Positions 8,759 to 18,081 of a stretch of 27,534 nt of DNA are shown here, one piece after another; position 1 is the first letter of the stretch; every line of letters begins with the position of its first letter. The stretch is taken from contig NW_008246189.1 of the NCBI RefSeq assembly GCF_000281045.1, forward strand, positions 2,775 through 30,308. The letters are read 5' to 3'. Below the pieces are notes generated by a model. The model ran no database searches. It was not told the origin of the DNA and worked only from the letters and a program-made list of their open reading frames with translations. The DNA is from Saprolegnia diclina VS20. Taxonomy: Eukaryota; Oomycota; Saprolegniomycetes; Saprolegniales; Saprolegniaceae. A program made the position numbers and the translations under genes.

Positions 8759-10592
8759 ATGTTTTCGCTGGAACTCCGCATCAGCGACGAGCTCGTCGGG
8801 CGCGTGGCCGTCGCCGTCAGCACCGATGGCCTCGTCTTCCAGCATAAGCGCAAGTCGATGCGCCTTCCCGCTGAGAACATGGTCTCGTTGACGCGTGACG
8901 GTGACGCCGTGTACGAGGACGCCGTCCATGTGGCAACTCTAACCACTCTCTAGGGTCATTGCGACCACGCTCGCCCAGCGCGACCCGCTCCTCTTCCACT
9001 GCAGCGAGATTCTCGCGCACGAGAAGTTCTTTTTGACGCTACAGACGCAGCTGCCAGCGATTCCGTTTGAGCGCCGCCGGGCCAGCACGGCGCTCGAGCG
9101 TCGGTTGGCCAAGAAGCGCACGGCCACGGACGCCTCGTCGTTCTACGGCCCGACGCAGGCGCCACTTACCGCGCAGCTCGGCGATGCATTCGGGCGAGAG
9201 CTCGAGTACCGGATCGAGCACTCGATGCAGTGCCAGATCGACGGCATCGCGCGGCCCTACATGGCGTTCGCCTTGCAGCAGCCTGCGATGTCCTTTCTCG
9301 CCGCCTGCCGCGCCAAGCACCCCACCACGACCGTAGGATGGTCTCAGCTACAAAAGGACCTTCACAAGACTACAGGCGCGACTCTACTCGTACGAGACCC
9401 CGGGAAGCCGCCGGTTCCTCGTGGCCGACGCCGCGCTCTTTTGCGAAAAGTACTTGGCGACGGCGCCGCATCACCGCCACGTGTACGAAATCATCCAAGA
9501 AAACCACCCGTGTCGTCTCTATTTCGACCTTGGTAATTTTGTCTCTTTTCTAAAAATTTTACAAGTGAATTTCTAGAATTTACAAAGGCGTACAACCCGA
9601 CGGTGACGGCGCCAGATACGCTCCTCGAATCGTTATTTCGGCTTTTGGCCCTTGCCTTTTATGTACGTCTTGGCTGTACTGAGACATGTTGTGTACAACC
9701 TGTCTATGTGTAGCGAGACTATGGTGTGCGGCTCGATCGCAGTGCGATAATAGACTTGGCGTCGTCGTCGGACGCCAAGTTTAGCCGCCATTGGGTCGTC
9801 GCGCCGACAGACGAATCGTGCAAACATGTGCTCTTTGAAAATAACATTCACGCTGGCCACGTACGACAATATGTTCCACCTCGAGAGTGACACCAAGTGG
9901 TCTAGTTTATCAAGCGCTTGCTCGAAACGTACCTCTCGGACGAGTCCCACCCGTTCTATGTGGTGAAAAAGGACGGCACCAAGCAGCTCTTTATCGACAC
10001 GGGGGTCTACACCCGGTGGGTCCTCCGCCGCCTGCGATAGCTATCTGACGCTGAGGCTAGGAACCGCGCGTTCCGCCTCTGGCTCTCGTCCAAGTTCGGC
10101 TCGGACCGCGTGCTCACGCGCGGCGAAGAGGCTGGCGAGATGCCCGACGCCGCATTTCTCGAAGCTTCGTACATTTGTCCGACAGTTGCCGTCGGCGCAC
10201 GCCTGCTCCAGTGCGATCCGCCAACGACGAGCCGCCACACGGGGCGAGGCAGCTTCGCCCGCGCGAAAAGCGCGGTGCCGTCCGAGTACAAGTACGGACC
10301 ATCGCCGTGGCCCGCGCTCGACGCGTTCGTTCGAGGCCAAGCCACGACCGGCGGCGTCCAAGGTGAGATTCGATCCTGGCAAATGCACCCCGACTACCCC
10401 CAGCGCATCACCTACCACATGGACCGGAACCGGTTCTGCGCGCGGATTGGCCGGCCGCACAAGAGCAATAATGTCATGTTTCTGGTGGACCGCACCGGTG
10501 GTGTTTACCACCAAAAGTGCCACGACCCCGACTGCGCCGGCTTCCGGTGTGTTGATTTCGACAAGAAAAGGCAAAGCAGATGCAAAGGATGA
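8759..10592 (+). CDS. PRIMPOL: PrimPol primase-polymerase with N-terminal extension
   Basis: Exons 8759-8910, 8954-9332, 9376-9532, 9577-9662, 9714-9860, 9906-10015 and 10061-10592 (introns 43-51 nt) encode about 520 residues. The archaeo-eukaryotic primase core is unmistakable. It has YEIIQENHPCRLYFDLEF with the metal-binding D228 and E230 (the Glu codon spans an intron), then SSSDAKFSRHWVV, then LFIDTGVYTRNRAFRLW with D338. The zinc motif keeps C470, H477, C497 and C502 at exactly the human spacing (7, 20 and 5), within GRPHKSNN and QKCHDPDC. PrimPol re-primes stalled forks in nucleus and mitochondria. Two oddities stand out: about 150 residues precede the core, and the protein stops soon after the zinc motif, so the acidic RPA-binding tail of the human protein is missing. 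A possible 33-nt in-frame intron (10547-10579) does not change the end. Start at ATG 8759. Confidence 0.93.
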
Positions 10593-10625
10593 TGTAGGTC
10601 GACGGCACTGGCGCTGCCCGACGCG

Positions 10626-11708
10626 CTACGTCATCGTGTGGAACGACTCGGCGAACGAGAGGATGCTTGACGTGTCGAGATGCGTGCCCGGCGCAGGCCC
10701 AAGGGCGCCCAGTACGGCCGCCTAGTCGCCCGTGAGCCGCTGGTGACGTCGCACTGCAATGTACCTTGGCCACGGCGTTGACAGGGCACGCCGCCTGCAG
10801 CTCGGCGCCGACGATCGGGATGCGTGACACAAACGTCGAGACCGGACCGAGCTATAAGCATCAAACATGTTGACACCACGGTCGAATATGGAGCAGTACG
10901 TACGTCGCGCCCAATGAAGCGCATGGGCCCGCCCACGCACTGCAGCGGAAGGAGGTAGTTGCCGACGCGACGCGTGCCGTAGATCATGCCCGGGCGCAGG
11001 CAGACGCCGGTCGTTGGAAAGCTACCAAATACATGTCAACGCATGCCAGGTGACGGATCGCCTACTGGGCGGCAATGGCGTCTTCGACACGCTGCTTGCC
11101 GTTAAAGTACCCGTACAGCGGCGCCCACGTCGGAATGTCCTTGCCCACGCGCGACTCGGAGATGAAGACGACGCGATCGACCTCTACGGACAAGGTGAGC
11201 GCGAGGATGGACGGCAACGGCCATACCGCCGGCCTTGGCCGCGCGAACGACTTCAATGTTGGCGTCGCCGCACATCTTCTGCATGAATTCATTGCTGCCA
11301 AAGGCGCCGACCGTCGTAATGACGCCCGTGACCCCTACCACTGGTGTAAGCCCACGGCTCGTCCATGCGTTGTCTACCGTCCACGGCCTTGGCCAGATCG
11401 GTCGGCGAGAAGACGTCGCCTTGGATCCATTCGACCTACATGGTAAGCAGATGTCAAGGTTGTGCTGTGGAGCATGCCATGGCGAAAGGCCATCGTACCT
11501 TGTCGACCCATGGCACTTGATCGCCCCACGTCGGCTTGCCCGATCGGTTCAAGCTGCGCACCTCGATACCCTTGGCGACGGCGCGCTGGAGGATGTTGCT
11601 GCCCACGAAGCCATTGCCGCCGACGACGAGGAGCGTATGCTGGCGCGGGTTGTAGGCCATCGTCGAGTGCACGACGCGCTTCGTCGCTGTGGTGGCTGCC
11701 GGAAGCAT
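10626..11708 (-). CDS. Atypical SDR, YLR290C/COQ11-like NAD(P)-binding protein
   Basis: Seven exons: 11499-11708, 11378-11435, 11227-11334, 11066-11183, 10904-11021, 10765-10851 and 10626-10721, about 264 residues, with introns of 43-63 nt and every phase consistent. The Rossmann nucleotide motif is GGNGFVGSNI (residues 29-38), followed by EVRSLNRSGKP and, after splicing, VEWIQGDVFSP. Further on come ITTVGAFGSNEF, VDRVVFISES, YFNGKQRVEDAI and CLRPGMIYG. These match the extended atypical SDR subgroup that includes NDUFA9 and yeast YLR290C (Coq11, tied to coenzyme Q synthesis). The basic, Ser/Thr-rich first 20 residues look like a mitochondrial presequence. No Tyr-x3-Lys pair is evident, as usual for this subgroup, so it may bind nucleotide without classical catalysis. 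The gene converges on PRIMPOL with 33 bp between stops. Confidence 0.86.
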
Positions 11709-12209
11709 CTCGTTTTCAACTGCCGATCCAGAGGTTGCAGCTCTGACGGCATATGATTGGACAAAAACTGACCAATCATACGCTAGTCAGGCTGTTAGCA
11801 AGTCTAAAATCACCCATTCGGATAGTTTTACTGCCTCTGTGGCTGGTCTGGTGATGGACGTTGAAGCTTGCAGGTCACGACAGGGCACGAAGCATCGACT
11901 TGAGAAGACTCTCTCTGAGGTCTCATTTTGGCGCCGACGTGGGGGCTCAACGAGACTGTCGACGAGATGTATAAGTGCAAAGTTTTCACTGAAAAAGAAT
12001 GTGCAACAAGCAGCCAACGAAACGACCCTTGGAAGGCCAGTGATTTGGGTTCTCTACGTATCTGGCGACCGATCCTACGCCCACAAAGCACGCGGCTGAG
12101 CGCTGAAGGCGTGTATGTGTACGGACGCCCACCACCAACAGCGCCATCCCACGCACGAACCTGCAGAATGAAGGCCCACGAAGTTCATAGGTATCTCAAG
12201 TTGCGTGAT
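11709..12209. other. Intergenic region upstream of the SDR gene
   Basis: About 500 bp hold no supported gene. Competing frames on both strands (for example 11787-12017 on -) lack motifs. The main feature is a CCAAT-containing inverted repeat near the SDR start, listed separately. Confidence 0.4.
11753..11779. repeat. Inverted repeat with paired CCAAT boxes
   Basis: Perfect 8-bp arms (ATGATTGG at 11753-11760 and CCAATCAT at 11772-11779) are separated by 11 bp. It lies 45-71 bp upstream of the SDR start on the minus strand, so either arm offers a CCAAT box to the promoter. Whether it is a CBF/NF-Y-type site is inference. Confidence 0.45.
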
Positions 12210-12660
12210 TTAAGTCGAGGGTTCGTCGGTGATGGCTTGAAATTGGCGCCAAATGGCCTTGTCGACTTCTTCGCCAGCGCTCGACGCGACCATGTATTGC
12301 TGTAGCTGTAATTGACGGGCGTGGGTGGCTGCGGCATCCTGTGTGAACTGGTTGATCTCGCCTTGAACGATGGTTGGCGCCTCGGCCTCACGCGGCAGCG
12401 TCTGAAAAGCCTGCCACTCTAAAGCATCATACATTTCAATTGATAGCGACAAGGGACGTCGTACGCTGCTTGGCTGACAGTGCTATTGGCAGTGAATCCA
12501 CTGCTGGAGTGCTGGTTAGGAATTCAGGTGCCGGTCGATCGCGCAGAATGGCTGCCTGCGTGTGGCAGTCCAAGCACACATCACCGAGCTCGGTAATCCC
12601 CACGTCGCCACATCCCTTGAGGCACATGGCAACGCGCACGAGCTTCTTCTTGGGAGGCAT
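12210..12660 (-). CDS. Small protein with two-Cys-pair zinc motif
   Basis: Two exons (12465-12660 and 12210-12418, 46-nt intron, GTACGA donor) give about 134 residues. The N-terminus is MPPKKKLVRV, a basic leader. Residues 12-33 contain CLKGC and CLDC, two cysteine pairs about 16 residues apart, probably one zinc-ribbon-like site. The remainder is Gln/Ala-rich and helical (for example ARQLQLQQYMVASS). The spliced junction reads SAKQ-QWQAF and keeps frame. I do not recognise the family; the basic leader plus a zinc knuckle would suit a nucleic-acid or chromatin-associated factor, but that is a guess. Confidence 0.65.
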
Positions 12661-12827
12661 GGCGCATGCAGCTCACTCCTTCCGTCAATGGGCAATACGT
12701 GCTATTTATACTAGTACTCTGTTGTCTTGTAGCTTATTGGTTCCATTCAAATGAGACCAACCAACCACTAGTCTGAGTCTAGTCAGTGAAGTTGCTACTA
12801 TGCAGCTCGAAGCATTTTTTACGACGT

Positions 12828-14452
12828 CTACAAGAGCCACGGGCAACTGTTGGCTCCCACAGTAATCCGGACCCCTTGACTGCTCTCGTTGGTGTTGAGG
12901 ACGGTGCCGACAGCGACGCTGTGGACTTGGGTCACGGACATGACGTGCCGCAAGTCGACGCACCGCAGCAAGCTGAGGCGGGCACTCGTGCGTCGGCCGT
13001 CGTCATCTTGATAGAACACAAAGCAGTCGGCACCGCGCTGGCTCATGCACACGTTCTTCTTGCAGCGTTTTCGGTGTGCAAAGAGCGCGTAGATGGAGCC
13101 GCCGCACACGACATCGGTGCCGCGGGCCATGGCCAGCCACATACAAAAGCGGTGTTTCCAGTCGTTGAACGAGGCCGAGGCAAAGGCGCGCTTCCGCTTA
13201 GCGCGGCGCCACGACGCGAGGCCAAAGCCAAAGAGAAGCGGAAGCTGACCGAGAAGCATCGTGTAGACAAACGCTGCGAGTGAAATCTCAAGGCCGCGCG
13301 CTTGCTGCTCGGCGTTGAGGAGACAGCTGAAGAGGAAATGGTACAAATCGATGAAGATGAGGAGACGGAACTGGAGGAAGGTAAAGGGACCCGCGACGAG
13401 AGCGACGCCCATGGCGGTCATGCTCGGGTCGACTTCGACAAACGCGTCTTCTTTGCCAAGCCGCTTGAGCAAAAGCGACGTGAGCGAGAGCGCACCGTAG
13501 GCAAACCAGACAGTGCGCGAGAGGTAGAAGCACGCAATGATAAAAATGAGCGCGTTGTCGGTCTGCGAGATGCGCAAGAAGGCGCGCGAGACGTACTCGG
13601 TACTGAGCCAAAAGTCCAGCACGAACGCCGTCGCGATCCACGGATTGAGAAGAATGATACTTGTCGGGTCGCCAAGGACGAGCTCATAGACGCGGGCTTG
13701 CGTGGTCGGTAGCCCAAACTGCTCGAGATTGCTGTACAAGACAGCATACTGGCGGTAGTAATGGGCATACACACAGTACAAAATGTACAATGTCAAGAGA
13801 CAGCGGCTAAGAAACTTGGCACACAGCCACGCCGTCGTGTACGTTGGCGTGTGGAACCCGATCCAAATGCACGAGACGTCCGTCGTGTTCTCGCCCCACG
13901 AGACCGAGTAGGACGTGGGCACGCCAAGGAGGCGGCCGGTGCTAATAAACGTAAAGTTGGCGAGCGGCGCGCGGTTGGCGAGCACGGCCAAGACATACGC
14001 GCGCTGGGCCGAGGTCTGAAAGGCCGCGTACGTCAAGTGGACGAGCGGTGCTTCCGAGATGTTGCGCACACCGGGTGCGATCGTGATGTTTTCCTGGATC
14101 ACGTCAAAGTCTTCACCGAATGCGACGCCGAATGCGGGCTGGCGCGCTGCAAAGTACGTCGCCCACCCGGCATGGCACAACTCGTGGCTCGCACTGCAGT
14201 TGGCAACGTAGTCCCAGACGTCGGACCGGTCGTGCCACGGAAACGATTCCGAGACGTAGGCTTTGAGTGGCCTAGAAGGCAGTTCGCCTTGTTGATCAAA
14301 AGAGCGGATGCTTACATGACGGCGAGGTTGAAGACGAGGAGCAAGCTTGTGCACAGGGATCGCTTGTTGAGGACGACGCGACAGGGCAGCGTACTCGGCG
14401 CAGGCAGCGACGGGCCCACAGCAAAGGGCTGCACCCGCGTCGTCTGGGACAT
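12828..14452 (-). CDS. Multi-pass membrane protein, unrecognised
   Basis: Exons 14316-14452 and 12828-14271 (44-nt intron) encode about 526 residues. The ATG at 14452 directly follows an in-frame TGA, which fixes the start. One membrane segment (residues about 35-47, SLLLVFNLAVM) is followed by a polar domain of some 150 residues with paired cysteines (ANCSASHELCHAG) and several NxS/T sites (NIT, NIS, NFT, NTT), which should be lumenal or extracellular. After it come at least six hydrophobic segments with WIATAFVLDFW, ALIFIIACFYL and LLFGFGLASWR among them, then a soluble basic tail. The architecture resembles a receptor or channel with one large loop, but no known family signature is visible. 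The intron joins the first membrane helix to the loop. Confidence 0.78.
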
Positions 14453-15034
14453 TCAACGAGCCGCGATCGAGCAAGTGAATGAGTCGCTGTATAATTAGAC
14501 TGCCGTTGGAAGGTGCTACGTGTACTCGGCTTGGTGGTCATCTTCGTTCGACATCTTGTCGACCGTCCAGCGGACAATTACTGATTCTGTCCCGACCTTT
14601 GGCAGCTGAATTCCCCAAGAAGGGCAACGCTGGAGCCAACATTTCTTGAAGAGCCAATGATGCTACTTGGAGAAGCCGCTTTGGCGTCGGCGTGCACCGT
14701 CACAATTTCCTTCGACATCGTCAGAGGCCGATATCGTCTCGAGCCGTCCAACAGCTTCGTCCATGGCTATATGGTGGTAGCTGGGATCCAAGCACGAGAG
14801 CAAGCTCAGCTGCACGCTAATGGTTTGTGTATCGACCCCAACTATAATGTAGGAGTCGCTGCAGAGCTAGCTCGTGCACACGTTCGAGTGCAACCGGCGA
14901 CTACGATCAAAAATGCGAGGTACCGTACACCGCCAGCATTCGCCACCGAGCGGCCAAAACGACTTATTGGTTGCACCACCATGTATTGTGTTTGTAGAGT
15001 TCATTCGAGGTTAGCGAGGTGACCACTCGATGGC
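14453..15034. other. Intergenic region, membrane protein / RAB7
   Basis: This 582-bp gap lies between two minus-strand genes and holds the upstream region of the membrane protein and the RAB7 3' flank. A 121-codon frame at 14657-15022 (+) has no motif and runs into the RAB7 tail, so it is not called. A perfect CCAAT lies near 14653. Confidence 0.35.
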
Positions 15035-15869
15035 TTAGCAGCAGCCGCCCTTGCTAGCGGCTGGTGTCGTGCCACTGAGGTCGATCGTGGCCGCCGGGAC
15101 AAAGCTACGATGAGGTCAACAACCAAGTGCGAGAACGGTCATGTACATGTCGTCGTCTTGACCCTTTTGCAACGCGGTCTTGGCGATCGTCTGGAAAGCT
15201 TCTTCGACGCCGGTCGCTTCCTTGGCACTCGTCTCAAAGAATGCAATGGGGTGCTGCGCGTTCTTGGCCTTGCACCACTGCTCAATCTTTTGCGTCACCA
15301 CCTAGATATCGCATTCTGAGCTACGACATCTTTGCGATCGATAGCGTACCCTTCGGTCCGCTTCCTGGTCGACTTTGTTGCCGAGGACGATGAACGGAAA
15401 GTTCTCCGGATCGCGCGGTCCTGCCTGGGCGAGGAACTCGTCGCGCCAGCTGTCGAGCTTGTCAAAAGACGTCGGATTCGTAATGTCGTAGACAAGCACG
15501 CAGGCGTCGGCGCCGCGGTAGAAGGCGACGCCGAGGCTCTGGAAGCGCTCCTGCCCGGCCGTGTCCCAGATCTGCATCGTCACGAGCTTCTCGTCGAGCA
15601 TGATCTCCTTCGTGAGGAAGTCGGCGCCGATCGTCGCCTTGTACTGCGTGCTAAACTTCTGGTTCACATACTGGTTCATAAGCGACGTCTTCCCGACCCT
15701 ACATGGCGCCATGAGATATATATCCAAGATACCTCAGAGGAAGCAGCACGCAGCTTGGGCCTGGAGCACCATGTCCATGGCATGCTTCTCCTCCTGGCAT
15801 AAGCATATGCATGTACCCGCTGTCGCCGAGGATGATGACCTTGAGCAGGACCTTCTTGCGGTGCGCCAT
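15035..15869 (-). CDS. RAB7: Rab7 small GTPase
   Basis: Exons 15817-15869, 15350-15698, 15147-15301 and 15035-15104 (introns 118, 48 and 42 nt) encode 208 residues, against 207 in human RAB7A. Motifs in order: P-loop GDSGVGKTSL (15-24), effector region [47 protein letters not shown], and a C-terminal GGCC for double geranylgeranylation. It is close to human RAB7 throughout, including PRDPENFPF. Rab7 drives late endosome to lysosome/vacuole traffic and vacuole fusion. The first intron cuts the P-loop between Gly18 and Val19 and is more than twice as long as most others in the window. The protein shows no missing key residue. Confidence 0.97.
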
Positions 15870-16620
15870 GATCGTCCGTCGGTCGCCGAAAAAGAAATGC
15901 TTTGGATCTCGTCTTCTTCCTTTGCAGGATACTACTACTTTGTATGATATACCCAGTGCCAGTTGTTTCGATGATCCTCTGATATGCAATGTGTCCGTTA
16001 TCATCCAAAGATAGAGGTTTTATTAAATTTGGCATCTTGTGCCGCTTGACCTTGCCTCGTGGTGGGAAAGGACCTTATGCCGACGCTTGCAATAGGCTGC
16101 ATCGCTATGATCATGCACGTGGGTCATAAAACATGAAGCCAACATACGGGACTCCCTGCGTGTAGTCTTTTGGTGCTACCGATATGATTGCTTTGGATCT
16201 ATGATCGGCATGCGCCGAATACAGAAGGTCTAACCGTAAACCGTATGCAGACCGTTTTAGCCGTAAACCGTTGAATGCATCTGGGAACGGGTGTGAGATC
16301 CAGCCGGTTGGCACGGTCAGCCAGGCTGCTTGAAGTTGGTCGCTCCACGGATCGAATCGTTGACTCTGGCTGATGGCGACAGCTCTGGGACTGTAATCGC
16401 GTCGATGGCCTTCTTCGACAGCGGTCGGTTCTAAGGCGTCGCGCTGGTCGCAGTGCAGACTTGTCTAATCGCTGGACGAAGCTTGGTGCTTCGCTGGTGC
16501 CTCTCGAAAGATACCACAGTTGCCACATCATCATCCGGCATCACCCACATGGCGCGATCGTCGTCAAGCGGCTTGGCCTCACACTTGGTTCGGTCGTTTC
16601 AAGGCGCAGTGTAATACAGT
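15870..16620. other. Intergenic region, RAB7 / M20 peptidase
   Basis: A 751-bp divergent gap. Besides the two promoters it holds a short spaced direct repeat (listed separately) and AT-rich stretches near 15990-16030. Short minus-strand frames at 16111-16534 have no motifs. No RNA gene is visible. Confidence 0.4.
16234..16271. repeat. Spaced direct repeat CCGTAAACCGT
   Basis: The 11-mer CCGTAAACCGT occurs at 16234-16244 and again at 16261-16271, starts 27 bp apart, with a further partial copy (ACCGTTTT) between. It could be a pair of binding sites or a trace of local duplication. Confidence 0.45.
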
Positions 16621-18081
16621 ATGGTCGCTCGCACACCATCGCCGTACGAAGGCATCCTCACGCGGCTCGTGGCGTTGCGCCAGCACTTCCACGAGCACCC
16701 GGAGCTCAGCTTCCAAGAGGTGCAAACGCAGACGATGCTGCGCGACTTTCTGCTGGACGAGGCCAACGTGCCCGCCGACAACATCCGAGCGTGCGCTGGC
16801 ACGGGTACGGCGACAAGAGTGCAGTGCTTCTGGTGTCATGACGCTTGTGTACGTAGGTCTGATCGTCGACTTTGACGGACCCGTCGACGCCTCGACGCCG
16901 CGCAGTGCGCTGCGCTGCATTGCCTTTCGCGGCGACATGGACGCGCTGCCGATCACGGAGCGCAACCCGCACTTGGCGTACGCGTCGACGGTGGCCGGTG
17001 CTGCGCACATGTGTGGCCACGACGGGCACATGACGTCGCTCGCGGGCCTCGCGTGGTTTCTACAGCGCGCGACGCTGCCGCCCAACACGCGCATTCGCCT
17101 TCTCTTCCAGCCCGCCGAAGAAGGCCACTTTGGTATACCTCCATGCTCTTGATCCAAAATCTCAGCGCTCTCGTTTCGCAGGCGCCGTCCAAATGATCAA
17201 AGACGGGTGCCTCGATGGCGTCGACGAGGTGTACGGCTACCATAACGCACCGTTCCGCCTCGGGCACGTGCACGTCAAGCCCGGGCCCATCATGTCCCAT
17301 GGCTCCAAGTTTGCCATCTCCGTGACAGGCCCCGGCGGCCACGGGTCGGCGCCGCACGCTACGACGGTTCGCCTTGCTATCGGGTCGCATCGACTGCATT
17401 GGATCATTGGAGTAGGACCCGGTGCTTGCGGCGGGACACATTGTGGTCGCGATGCAGAGCCTTGTGAGCCGCAACATTCCGGCCGGCGAGAGTGCGATCG
17501 TGACGATCGCGACCATCCACGGCGGCGAAGCCGACAACGTCATCCCGTCGCACGTCACGATGACAGGCACGTACCGCGATTTCAACCCGGCAATGGCCGA
17601 CATCATCGAGACGCGCATGCGCGGCATCGTCGAGAACACGGCGGCGGCGTACGGCACCACCGGCCGCATTACGTTTGACGACTGCTACCCCGTGACCATC
17701 AACGCGCCCGACCAAGCCGCGATTGTCGCCGACGTAGCAGCGTGCGTGGTACACTCGGAATGCAGTAGATGCAAAATGTAGGAATGCGATCATGTGTAGG
17801 CCGGGAAGGGTTGCGTGAGCGACGACGGCCTCCCGCTCTGTGCGTCGGAAGACTTTTCGTACTACCTGCAGCAGCGCCCAGGCTGCTTCTTCATGCTCGG
17901 GACCACCGTGGACGGCGAGGCCCAGAACCGCCAGCTACACAGCGACACGTTCGACTTTAACGATGGCGTGCTGCCGCTTGCGATCCGCCTCTTCCTTGAG
18001 GTCGCCCAAAACCGACTGGGCGCTGCTCTCATGACACCCGAGGCTTTGTCGAGCATTTACGAGCCCAAGGGTGACTGCTAA
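16621..18081 (+). CDS. M20-family amidohydrolase (ILR1/aminoacylase-like)
   Basis: Exons 16621-16804, 16857-17132, 17182-17366, 17416-17748 and 17800-18081 (introns 49-52 nt) encode about 419 residues, normal for the M20D family. An in-frame TAA lies three codons before the ATG. The two-metal centre is complete: CGHDGH (C114, H116), the general base pair in PAEE (E149/E150), GYHN (H174) and LHSDTFDFND (H373). The dimerisation lid carries GPGGHGSAPH and SLVSRNIPAGES. Members hydrolyse N-acyl amino acids, hippurate or indole-acetyl-amino-acid conjugates; the substrate cannot be read from sequence. There is no signal peptide, so it is probably cytosolic. In plant-associated microbes such enzymes can free auxin from conjugates, but that is only a possibility here. 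Confidence 0.93.

Noticed and set aside
8759-10592. Splitting the PRIMPOL locus into two genes
   Set aside because: Exon 8954-9332 runs without a break from the extension into the primase core.
12786-14498. Plus-strand frames opposite the multi-pass membrane gene
   Set aside because: They have charged low-complexity composition typical of the antisense of a GC-rich membrane gene.
14657-15022. A 121-codon plus-strand frame
   Set aside because: No motif, rare codons, no splice context, and it abuts the RAB7 stop.
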